This document shows positions 1 to 5,521 of a DNA stretch of 6,481 nt, piece by piece; positions within the stretch are counted from its first letter, which is position 1; every line of letters begins with the position of its first letter. Source of the stretch: Methanosuratincolales archaeon (lineage in GTDB: Archaea; Thermoproteota; Methanomethylicia; Methanomethylicales; Methanomethylicaceae); contig CALGKV010000057.1 in NCBI GenBank assembly GCA_937930465.1, positions 1-6,481 of the forward strand. Reading direction: 5' to 3'. The notes under the pieces were generated by a model. It ran no database searches, was not told where the DNA came from, and saw nothing but the letters and a program-made list of their open reading frames with translations. The position numbers and the translations under genes were made by a program.

Positions 1-704
1 ACCCTGATAGGGCCCCCAGTCACCACTTTCCCAAAAATAGGAGCAGACCTCTTCGCCCTGGAGAGCCTCTTCCACGGCTCGAACCTCTCGATTAGCCTCT
101 CGAGCGACCTTAGTGGCACTCCAGTTCGGGTAGCCAGCCCAACCCTCACCTCGCCCTTCCTAGGCACTGCCCATGCAAAGAATCCAGGCGCGCTGCTGCC
201 CAGGTAGATCTCCACGAGACCCTCGTCAAAGTCTGTAGTCTCCAAGTCCAGCTGGGCCGCTGGTATCGACTCCGGCATCTCGAAGCCGAGCTTCCTGGAA
301 ACCCTCCCGGCCGTCCCTTCCGCATTTATCAGGACCCTGAACCCCTCCTGCCCCCTGAACTGCGAACCGAGGGTGACCGTAGCCCCCCTCGCCTCTGCCC
401 TCCGAAGGAGCTCCCTATCGAACGAGGGCCTGTCTATGACCGCTGCCTTAGCTCCTTCCCCCACAAGAGTGTACGCCTTCCCTGACGGCGAATACACCCT
501 GAACCCCTTGATCTCCCTGATTATAGGGGCCTCCGCCCCCAGGATCTCATGCAACCCCTTGAGGCTCACTAACCCTGCGCAGTGCTCCGGGATCCCTACT
601 CCGTCGTGCTCCTCCAGAACCTCAGTCTCCAAACCAAGCCTTGCAGCCTCTATCGCTGCAGACAGCCCTGCAGGTCCGCCTCCCACAACCAGAAGATCCC
701 TCAA
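1..704 (-). CDS. Geranylgeranyl reductase family FAD-dependent oxidoreductase (partial, 3' end off the left edge)
   Basis: 234 codons are visible, read leftwards, and the frame is still open at base 1. The protein opens with a Rossmann FAD site GGGPAG (residues 8-13), followed by EHCAG (40-44), DRPSFDREL (91-99), a degenerate second FAD motif INAEG (126-130; the family usually has ADG) and PGFFAWAVPRKG (173-184). This order is typical of archaeal geranylgeranyl reductases, which saturate isoprenoid chains of membrane lipids; the exact substrate cannot be told. The start is TTG at 704: an in-frame TAG lies two codons upstream (708-710), and GAGGG precedes the TTG by about 8 bases. The stretch between DRPSFDREL and INAEG is about 25 residues shorter than I expect for the family. 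It is divergent from pth2 across a 57-bp promoter region. Family call is firm; substrate is inferred. Confidence 0.85.
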   Translation of the reverse strand, partial: MRDLLVVGGGPAGLSAAIEAARLGLETEVLEEHDGVGIPEHCAGLVSLKGLHEILGAEAPIIREIKGFRVYSPSGKAYTLVGEGAKAAVIDRPSFDRELLRRAEARGATVTLGSQFRGQEGFRVLINAEGTAGRVSRKLGFEMPESIPAAQLDLETTDFDEGLVEIYLGSSAPGFFAWAVPRKGEVRVGLATRTGVPLRSLERLIERFEPWKRLSRAKRSAPIFGKVVTGGPIR

Positions 705-722
705 TCTCTACCCTCGATATCC

Positions 723-731
723 TTTTTACAT
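723..731 (+). promoter_or_regulatory. TATA-like box for pth2-truD
   Basis: TTTTTACAT lies 31-39 bases upstream of the pth2 ATG at 762, the spacing expected for a leaderless or nearly leaderless archaeal transcript. No Shine-Dalgarno-like sequence precedes that ATG, which fits leaderless initiation. A very similar CTTTTTACA occurs upstream of aspS on the other strand. Confidence 0.4.
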
Positions 732-737
732 ACGAGC

Positions 738-749
738 ATTTTAAAAAAT
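738..749 (-). promoter_or_regulatory. TATA-like box for the geranylgeranyl reductase gene
   Basis: On the minus strand this reads GATTTTTTAAAA, about 35-45 bases upstream of the TTG start at 704. With the usual archaeal 25-30 bp spacing to the transcription start, this leaves a short leader that still contains the GAGGG ribosome-binding site at about 712-716. Inferred from position and composition only. Confidence 0.45.
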
Positions 750-761
750 CAGTGCGTCCGT

Positions 762-1121
762 ATGAGCTTCCACTACAAGCAGGCTATAGTGGTGCGCCAG
801 GACCTTAAAATGAGCAAAGGCAAGACCGCTGCCCAGGTGGCACATGCATCAGTCTCTTCATACATAAATGCCGCAAGGGTTAAGCCTAGCTGGGCCGAGG
901 CCTGGCTAGAAGAGGGTCAGAAGAAGGTCGTGCTGAAGGCGCCGTCCCTAGGGGAAATGCTCGAGCTAAAGGAAAGGGCTGACAGGGAACGGGTTCCAAG
1001 TGCGCTGATCCAGGATGCAGGCCTCACCGAACTCGAGCCCGGCACAGTGACTTGCCTAGGCATAGGTCCCGCGCCATCCGAAGAAATTGACCGAATAACC
1101 GGGAAGCTGAAGCTGCTCTGA
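762..1121 (+). CDS. pth2: Peptidyl-tRNA hydrolase, archaeal/eukaryotic type (Pth2)
   Basis: A 119-residue protein, the normal length for archaeal Pth2, which hydrolyses the ester bond of peptidyl-tRNAs released prematurely from the ribosome and so recycles tRNA. The family signature is clear: KQAIVVRQDLKMSKGKTAAQ (6-25) with the conserved Lys19, AHAS (27-30) with His28, QKKVVLK (53-59), and the C-terminal IQDAGLTELEPGT (83-95) containing Asp85, then CLGIGPAP (98-105). The frame is open upstream to 582, but conservation begins right at the ATG at 762, and upstream codons belong to the promoter and the divergent gene. truD follows 11 bases after the stop and the two are probably one transcript. 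Identification is secure. Confidence 0.95.
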   Translation: MSFHYKQAIVVRQDLKMSKGKTAAQVAHASVSSYINAARVKPSWAEAWLEEGQKKVVLKAPSLGEMLELKERADRERVPSALIQDAGLTELEPGTVTCLGIGPAPSEEIDRITGKLKLL

Positions 1122-1123
1122 GG
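1120..1123 (+). promoter_or_regulatory. Shine-Dalgarno for truD overlapping the pth2 stop codon
   Basis: The pth2 stop TGA (1119-1121) is part of TGAGG; GAGG ends 9 bases before the truD ATG at 1133. Overlap of stop and ribosome-binding site suggests translational coupling. The same arrangement recurs at the alba/NusA-like junction. Confidence 0.6.
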
Positions 1124-1132
1124 CTCGTAAAA

Positions 1133-2446
1133 ATGAATCTCCCCAAAACAAGGTCTAGACTAGAGTCTGATCTCGGGATGCTCTACTACTCGACCAAATC
1201 CCCCCCGATCGGCGGCAGGATCAGGCAACTTCCCGAGGACTTCATTGTTGAAGAGATAGTGCCCGAAGGCTTGATCATCAACAGGGATCTGGAACGCATC
1301 GATCGCGGCAAGGGTGGCTACTCGCTGGCAGTCCTCGAGAAGCGATCCAGAGATCTCATCACGCTAATCTCAATTCTTGAGCGGAGGCTGGGGGCGCGAA
1401 TAGGCTATGCAGGAATAAAGGACAGGGGCGCTGTGACCTTCCAGCTCATCTCCGTCGGGCTCCCATTGGGCACTTGGCTTCCGCCCGAAGACATCGATGG
1501 CGTGAGCATTAGGGTAGCGGGATCTGCTAGGTGGCCAGTCAGGCCCGGGGATCTGCTGGGCAATCGTTTCACTATCGTAATCAGGAGGTTAGCCACCGCT
1601 CGAGACGGATCGTTCCTGGACCCTGGATGGATCCCCAACTACTTCGGGCACCAGAGGTTCGGGGTCGCTAGGCCCAACACTCACAAGGTCGGGAAGCTGC
1701 TGCTCAAAGGTGATTTCGAGGGAGCCGTCAGGGAGTTCCTCGCCTCTCCATACCCTGGCGAGCCAGAAGATGCGTTCTTTGCAAGGAAAGAGCTGAGGGA
1801 CAGCTGGGACCTGAGGAGGGCCGAGTCATCGTTCCCGGTGGCGCTCAGGCTTGAAAGGGAGGTCATCAGAAGGCTCTTGGAGCGCCCTGGAGACTATAGG
1901 GGCGCGATTATGGTTCTGCCGAGCGACCTTAGGAGGCTTTTCGTGAACGCGTACCAGTCCTACCTCTTCAACTTGGCGCTGTCGAGGAGGCTTGAAGTGG
2001 CGGGACCTTTCGGCGTCCAAGAGGGTGACATTGTTTCCCCGCTGGATCGGACGAATCTCCCCTCAAGACCGATGAAGTGCGATTGCGCCAATCTCGGGAA
2101 GCTACGCTCCTGGGTCGAGTCAAAGAGGGCTGTTGTGATGGTGCAAATTCCTGGGTTCAGGTCGCGGCTCAGCGGCATCGATGCAGCATTCTACAGGGAC
2201 ATATTCTCTGAGGAGGGGATTTCGCAATCTGAATTCGCGGGGATCGGGGGAGCCCGCTTCGAGGGGACGGTGCGCCCAGCGGTCTTCTTCCCAGCCGGAT
2301 TCTGGCTTGGCGAGGCCCAGCAGGATGATCTCAACCCTGGACACTTTAGAGTCACCTTACGGATGACCCTCCCCAAGGGGTGCTTCGCCACCGTCGTGCT
2401 GAGGGAAATCATGAAGCCTGAGGATCCCGCCGCTTCCGGTTTCTGA
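1133..2446 (+). CDS. truD: tRNA pseudouridine synthase D (TruD)
   Basis: A 437-residue protein, normal for archaeal TruD, which isomerises a uridine of tRNA to pseudouridine (U13 in bacteria; archaeal members can have other tRNA or rRNA targets). Visible motifs in order: PEDFIVEE (34-41); GYAGIKDRGAVTFQ (91-104), where Asp97 matches the catalytic aspartate; NYFGHQRFG (169-177), the TruD signature; VNAYQSYLFN (271-280); and near the C-terminus GCFATVVLREIMKPED. The central segment between the last two signatures corresponds to the family's TRUD insertion domain. The ATG at 1133 has a well-placed GAGG; a later Met (1178) would remove a stretch that resembles the N-terminal leader of other archaeal TruD proteins. 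It sits downstream of pth2, another tRNA-handling gene, and is convergent with aspS. Confidence 0.95.
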   Translation: MNLPKTRSRLESDLGMLYYSTKSPPIGGRIRQLPEDFIVEEIVPEGLIINRDLERIDRGKGGYSLAVLEKRSRDLITLISILERRLGARIGYAGIKDRGAVTFQLISVGLPLGTWLPPEDIDGVSIRVAGSARWPVRPGDLLGNRFTIVIRRLATARDGSFLDPGWIPNYFGHQRFGVARPNTHKVGKLLLKGDFEGAVREFLASPYPGEPEDAFFARKELRDSWDLRRAESSFPVALRLEREVIRRLLERPGDYRGAIMVLPSDLRRLFVNAYQSYLFNLALSRRLEVAGPFGVQEGDIVSPLDRTNLPSRPMKCDCANLGKLRSWVESKRAVVMVQIPGFRSRLSGIDAAFYRDIFSEEGISQSEFAGIGGARFEGTVRPAVFFPAGFWLGEAQQDDLNPGHFRVTLRMTLPKGCFATVVLREIMKPEDPAASGF

Positions 2447-2491
2447 TGCCTGTCTGAATTTGCCACGGCGATACAGCAATCCGATCCCAGA

Positions 2492-3811
2492 TCAGGGAAG
2501 CAGCCTTTCGGGCGTTCTCGGGAAGAGCGCTGCCTCCTGCACGTTTTGCAGATCCAGCAGCTGCATTGTGAGCCGCTCTATCCCTATGTTGAATCCCCCG
2601 TGCGGCGGGGCACCGTACCTGAAGAACTCGGTGAACCACTTCAGACCTACAGCGCTAATGCCCTTCTCCTTTATCTGGTCGATTATCTTCTCGTACCTGT
2701 GCTCCCTCTGCCCTCCAGAGCTCAGCTCCAGCCCCTTGCAGACCAGGTCAACGCTCCTGGCCCAAGTCGGATCCTCGTCTACCCGCATGACGTAGAAAGG
2801 CTTGACCCTGAACGGGAAGCGGTTCACGAAGAAGAAGTCAGAACCGTGCTTCTCCTTGACGTGCTTGGCAAGTATTGTCTCTGACTCCCTATCATAGTCC
2901 TCACCATAAGGTACCTTCTTCCCATATTCTTCGAGTATGCCGTATACGTCAGGAAACTTGATCTCTGGGAAAGGCGCTTGGGGCATGCTGAGCTCTATCC
3001 CCAGCGCCTCGAGCTCCTCCTTGCACTCGCTTACAACCTTAGCTAAGCCGCTCCTGACCAGCTCCTCCTCGACCCTCATGACATCATACTCGTCCCTTAT
3101 GAAGCCGAGCTCGACAGCGCATCCCCTGTGCTCGCAAAGGTGCCTGGGCGTATGGCTCAGCTCAGCCCTCCAGCTGGGCCCAAGGTCGTAAATGCGATCC
3201 ATCCCAGAGATGACCTCCAACTGCCTGTGGAGCTGGGGGTCCTGCCTCAGGAAGGCGCTCTTGTTGAAGTATACGACGGGGAATACCTCCGCGCCGCTCT
3301 CGGAGGCTGCCCCCATGAGGCACGGAGTGAAAACCTGCTGGAACCCTTCCCTCCAGAGGTACTCCTGCATTCCTTCCAATAGCTTTGACTGCACCCTGAA
3401 TACCGCTGCGACCTCTGGGCGGCGAAGGTCGAGCACCCTGTGGTCAAGTCTCGTGTCCAAGTTAGACTCAATGTTACCCGAAACTGAAACAGGGACCGGG
3501 TCCAGTGTCTTGGAGATGATCTCTATATTTGAGGGGATAAGCTCCCTTCCCCCCGGCGCTATCTTGGTTGCCTTGACAGCCCCAGTGATCTTGATTACGT
3601 CCTCCTCCCTCAGTTTGTCGGCCAATGAGATCAGTCTTTCCTCCACGCCTCCCTTCTTAAGCGTGACTTGCAGCACTCCAGTCCTGTCCCTCAGGACTAT
3701 GAACTTGAGCCTCCCTAAGTCCCTTATTTTGTGCACCCAACCTGCAACGGTTACCTCCTTGCCCTCGTCACCGGGCTTGACCTGGGCTGCGTAGTGAGTC
3801 CTCATAGACAC
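2492..3811 (-). CDS. aspS: Aspartyl-tRNA synthetase, archaeal type (probably non-discriminating)
   Basis: A 439-residue class IIb synthetase, the archaeal length without the bacterial insertion domain; it attaches Asp to tRNA in the cytoplasm. Residues about 15-105 form the OB-fold anticodon-binding domain (GWVHKIRDLGRLKFIVLRDR). The catalytic core has SESGAEVFPVVYF (170-182), RQDPQLHRQL (189-198; most family members have a QSPQ core here), motif 2 as GPSWRAELSHTPRHLCE (211-227; usually FRAE), SSGGQREH (364-371) and motif 3 GGFNIGIERL (405-414) with Arg413. His27 follows GWV where discriminating archaeal enzymes, as I recall, carry Trp, suggesting Asp-tRNA(Asn) is also made. Start: GTG 3811 has GAGGTG seven bases upstream; ATG 3805 is an alternative losing two residues. 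Product is certain; specificity is inferred. Confidence 0.95.
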   Translation of the reverse strand: MSMRTHYAAQVKPGDEGKEVTVAGWVHKIRDLGRLKFIVLRDRTGVLQVTLKKGGVEERLISLADKLREEDVIKITGAVKATKIAPGGRELIPSNIEIISKTLDPVPVSVSGNIESNLDTRLDHRVLDLRRPEVAAVFRVQSKLLEGMQEYLWREGFQQVFTPCLMGAASESGAEVFPVVYFNKSAFLRQDPQLHRQLEVISGMDRIYDLGPSWRAELSHTPRHLCEHRGCAVELGFIRDEYDVMRVEEELVRSGLAKVVSECKEELEALGIELSMPQAPFPEIKFPDVYGILEEYGKKVPYGEDYDRESETILAKHVKEKHGSDFFFVNRFPFRVKPFYVMRVDEDPTWARSVDLVCKGLELSSGGQREHRYEKIIDQIKEKGISAVGLKWFTEFFRYGAPPHGGFNIGIERLTMQLLDLQNVQEAALFPRTPERLLP

Positions 3812-3824
3812 TGAGCCACACCTC
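3812..3824 (-). promoter_or_regulatory. Ribosome-binding site deciding the aspS start
   Basis: On the minus strand GAGGTG (3824-3819) precedes GTG at 3811 by seven bases but is 13 bases from ATG at 3805. This favours the GTG start, though both are possible. Confidence 0.5.
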
Positions 3825-3851
3825 GCCTCAAAACGATTTGAACCGGCAGTG

Positions 3852-3860
3852 TAAAAAGCT
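3852..3860 (-). promoter_or_regulatory. TATA-like box for aspS
   Basis: The minus strand reads AGCTTTTTA, about 41-49 bases before the GTG start of aspS and inside the 69-bp gap after the NusA-like gene. It suggests aspS has its own promoter, not only read-through from alba. The five-T run could equally help end the alba transcript. Confidence 0.4.
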
Positions 3861-3880
3861 TAGTGCTGCTGGCTTTGCGT

Positions 3881-4378
3881 TCATTCGAACACTATATGGA
3901 TCACTTCGCCGGTCAGTATCTTGATCGCCTCTTCGGCTGACTTCGGGTCAATCGGCATCTTCCTCATGTCCGATCTGGGCATCTTGATCGTGCTCTCCCA
4001 GCTTCCATCAGGAAGCCACACAGTGTTTGCACCCATGACCCTCGCAGGCGTCACGATCTGCTCGAGCAGCCTCTTTATGCTTGAAGTCTTCTCGACGATC
4101 CTGACGCTCGTCCTCTTCTCGTCGCTGAGCTGTTTGCTGACCTTAGAGAGCAGGGCCTTGTTGCCGCTGCCGCTGACCATTACAATTACCATGTTGGGGA
4201 GCTTGACCGTCCTAAGGATGGAGTAATCCTTGAGCTGAGGGTTTTTCGCCTCATGATCTATGAACCATTTTGAGACCTCAACGTCCGCCTGGGTGATCTC
4301 CCCCTTGTCTAGCTTTTCCTGGCACCTGGGGCACAGAACTCCGCTCTTTGCACAGAAATAGCAGATTGGGGTCTTCAA
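3881..4378 (-). CDS. NusA-like KH-domain protein with an N-terminal zinc motif
   Basis: A 165-residue protein starting PICYFCAKSGVLCPRC, with four cysteines at 6, 9, 16 and 19 (CxxC-x6-CxxC) that should hold one zinc ion. The rest resembles the small NusA-like KH proteins of archaea: a basic, GSGNK-containing stretch (70-74), a central segment around IVTPARVMGANTVWLPDG (108-125) and a C-terminal GEVIHIVFE. I recall similar proteins in Thaumarchaeota with a PIC-(x)-KTGVLCPKC opening, annotated as NusA-like elongation factors. RNA binding is likely; a role in transcription is only by name. The start is TTG 4378, supported by GAGG eight bases upstream, which overlaps the alba stop. It is the second gene of an alba operon. 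A canonical GxxG KH loop is not obvious, so function remains tentative. Confidence 0.7.
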   Translation of the reverse strand: MKTPICYFCAKSGVLCPRCQEKLDKGEITQADVEVSKWFIDHEAKNPQLKDYSILRTVKLPNMVIVMVSGSGNKALLSKVSKQLSDEKRTSVRIVEKTSSIKRLLEQIVTPARVMGANTVWLPDGSWESTIKMPRSDMRKMPIDPKSAEEAIKILTGEVIHIVFE

Positions 4379-4386
4379 AAGAAACG

Positions 4387-4390
4387 CCTC
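4387..4390 (-). promoter_or_regulatory. Shine-Dalgarno for the NusA-like gene overlapping the alba stop
   Basis: The alba stop TGA (4391-4389) continues as TGAGG; the GAGG sits eight bases before the TTG at 4378. It supports that non-ATG start and suggests coupled translation with alba. Confidence 0.6.
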
Positions 4391-4691
4391 ACTTGTTCCT
4401 CCTCATCTTTATTGTTATGGAGCTGGTCATCTTGACCCCCCCTTCCCTCAGCTGGATCTTCTCGGTCCCGATTGTGACCTCAGCTATCGAGGCGGAAGGC
4501 ATGAACTTCCTCCTAACCATCTCCGCAACATCGACAGCAGTGCTGATCGGTCTGCCGCGTGCCTTGATGACCACTTCGTCCGCACCCTCGTGGAACGCAG
4601 TGAGGCAAGCCAAGACGTAGTTCATCGGCGGCTTCTTACCGATCAGTATCGCATTCTCCTGTGACAACCAGTCTCCCCCAACGTTGATCAA
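4389..4691 (-). CDS. albA: Alba family DNA/RNA-binding chromatin protein
   Basis: A 100-residue protein, the usual Alba length. Alba dimers coat double-stranded DNA and also bind RNA; in Sulfolobus the binding is tuned by acetylation of a lysine in the IGKKP motif. Here that motif is IGKKPPMNYVLAC (17-29), with Lys19/Lys20 in the equivalent place, followed by EVVIKARGRPISTAVD (39-54) and the C-terminal beta-hairpin residues ending in ITIKMRRNK. The only good start is TTG 4691: the in-frame stop TAA lies at 4710-4712 and no ATG or GTG lies between. No ribosome-binding site precedes it, so a leaderless transcript from the AT-rich region just upstream is likely. It leads a two-gene operon with the NusA-like gene and is divergent from the Lrp-like regulator. 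Confidence 0.95.
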   Translation of the reverse strand: MINVGGDWLSQENAILIGKKPPMNYVLACLTAFHEGADEVVIKARGRPISTAVDVAEMVRRKFMPSASIAEVTIGTEKIQLREGGVKMTSSITIKMRRNK

Positions 4692-4706
4692 AATGGCTAA
4701 TGGGTT

Positions 4707-4727
4707 TATTTATTTCTTAAATAAATA
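4707..4727. promoter_or_regulatory. Perfect 9-bp inverted repeat in the alba/regulator divergent promoter (candidate operator)
   Basis: TATTTATTT (4707-4715), spacer CTT, AAATAAATA (4719-4727): the arms are exact reverse complements. On the minus strand the same bases supply a TATA box 25-35 bases before the alba TTG start. A dyad overlapping a TATA box beside an Lrp-like regulator is a natural operator candidate. The AT-only composition makes chance symmetry easier. Confidence 0.45.
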
Positions 4728-4752
4728 TATTTTGGTCAGTTAACAGCTAAGC

Positions 4753-4761
4753 TTTATTAAA
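4753..4761 (+). promoter_or_regulatory. TATA-like box possibly serving the Lrp-like regulator
   Basis: TTTATTAAA overlaps the first base of the ATG at 4761. If this is the real TATA box, transcription would begin near 4782, AAGGGG (4785-4790) would be the ribosome-binding site, and TTG 4797 would be the start. If instead the promoter lies near 4720-4733, the ATG at 4761 could be leaderless. Confidence 0.4.
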
Positions 4762-5288
4762 TGCTTATTTTCAAATGTAAAGCTAAGGGGATCACTTTGA
4801 CAAAGCTTGAGAATTCCCAACTAACCGACAGGCAGCTGCAAATTCTGAAGATGCTCTTCGAGATGAGCGAGCAGGCGAGCGTCTTCACTATAAGGAGGAA
4901 GCAGGTGGATCTAGCGAACCGCCTCAGCCTGACTAGGCAAGCGCTGAACATCCACCTCCGCAAGCTCAGGGACGCAGGGCTGATCAGGACTGGGAGGGGC
5001 TTCATCGACCTTACTGAGGATGCGCTCAAAGCTCTGGGCGTGGAGACCGCTGAGGCATTCGTGTTCCTGAAGATCCACCCGCCGAAGAGGGAAGTTGTCT
5101 ACGAAAAGGTCAGGACTCTTCCGGCGCTTGACGTCTACAGGGTCACCGGGGAGATAGATCTCGTAGCGCTGGTTCCTCAGGCCCAGCTGGACCGTTTCCT
5201 GGAGGGAGTCTCCAGCATAGACGGAGTTGTCTCGACGTCATCGCATATAGTTATCACATCGATCAAGCGCTCGCGGAAAAATTTATAA
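4761..5288 (+). CDS. Lrp/AsnC-like transcriptional regulator (winged HTH plus RAM-like domain)
   Basis: 175 residues from the ATG at 4761. Residues about 20-93 form a winged helix-turn-helix: LTDRQLQILKMLFE, then the recognition region SLTRQALNIHLRKLRDAGLI (56-75) and a wing leading to FIDLTEDALKALG. Residues 98-171 resemble the RAM (AsnC-type) domain of Lrp regulators, with YRVTGEIDLVALV (126-138) as its hallmark; that domain binds amino acids or mediates oligomerisation. The N-terminal half looks more MarR-like than a classic Lrp HTH. The start is uncertain: TTG 4797 has AAGGGG six bases upstream and a TATA-like box at the right distance, while the first 12 residues look unconserved. It is divergent from alba over 69 bp, so control of alba or of itself is plausible but unproven. 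The ligand is unknown. Confidence 0.8.
   Translation: MLIFKCKAKGITLTKLENSQLTDRQLQILKMLFEMSEQASVFTIRRKQVDLANRLSLTRQALNIHLRKLRDAGLIRTGRGFIDLTEDALKALGVETAEAFVFLKIHPPKREVVYEKVRTLPALDVYRVTGEIDLVALVPQAQLDRFLEGVSSIDGVVSTSSHIVITSIKRSRKNL
5278..5288 (+). promoter_or_regulatory. TATA-like box for rpl40e, overlapping the regulator's stop codon
   Basis: AAATTTATAAT lies about 40-50 bases before the L40e ATG and contains the stop of the upstream gene (TAA 5286-5288). Initiation about 25 bases downstream would leave a short leader holding the GGTGGT ribosome-binding site (5318-5323). Confidence 0.5.
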
Positions 5289-5327
5289 TTGAGATGCCTG
5301 TGTATGGATTAAAAACGGTGGTCGTCA

Positions 5328-5489
5328 ATGCCCATCCAAGATCCAGAAAAGCAGCAGCTTGCCCAGAAGCACCTGCTATACCTGAAGATATGCAGGAAGT
5401 GCGGTGCAAGGAACCCTATCTCCTCGGAGAAATGCAGAAGGTGCCGCAGTAAGGAACTGAGACTGAAGCGGCGCGAGCTGAAGCGTTAA
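5328..5489 (+). CDS. rpl40e: Large-subunit ribosomal protein L40e
   Basis: A 53-residue basic protein, the archaeal counterpart of the ribosomal moiety that eukaryotes make as a ubiquitin fusion (L40). It begins MPIQDPEKQQLAQKH, matching the usual MPI-DPEK opening, and has CRKCGARNP (22-30) and CRRCRSKEL (36-44), giving four cysteines at 22, 25, 36 and 39 in a CxxC-x10-CxxC zinc ribbon. The C-terminal tail is Lys/Arg rich for rRNA binding. The ATG at 5328 is preceded by GGTGGT five bases upstream. It lies 39 bp after the Lrp-like gene and 32 bp before tRNA-Val. It is easily missed because of its size. Confidence 0.95.
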   Translation: MPIQDPEKQQLAQKHLLYLKICRKCGARNPISSEKCRRCRSKELRLKRRELKR

Positions 5490-5503
5490 ACTTAAGTTTT
5501 TTT
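5486..5503 (+). terminator. T-run terminator of rpl40e, possibly also the tRNA promoter
   Basis: Right at the stop, TTAAACTTAAGTTTTTTT contains the palindrome AAACTTAAGTTT and a run of seven Ts, a typical archaeal T-rich terminator. The same AT-rich bases sit about 19-36 bases upstream of the tRNA 5' end, where a TATA box for the tRNA would be expected, so the element may do both jobs. Confidence 0.5.
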
Positions 5504-5521
5504 GACCACCCTAAAATGTGC

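Noticed and set aside
373..744. Plus-strand open frame of 123 codons
   Set aside because: Antisense to the geranylgeranyl reductase gene, whose FAD motifs are clear.
582..761. Extended N-terminus for Pth2
   Set aside because: The frame is open upstream, but it covers the divergent gene and promoter, and family similarity begins exactly at the ATG at 762.
2447..2491. Terminator hairpin between convergent truD and aspS
   Set aside because: The 45-bp gap shows no T-run or convincing inverted repeat on either strand.
3192..3794. Plus-strand open frame of 200 codons
   Set aside because: It is wholly antisense to aspS, whose protein is unmistakable; the composition (Ser/Thr/Leu rich) is that of a reverse-strand shadow.
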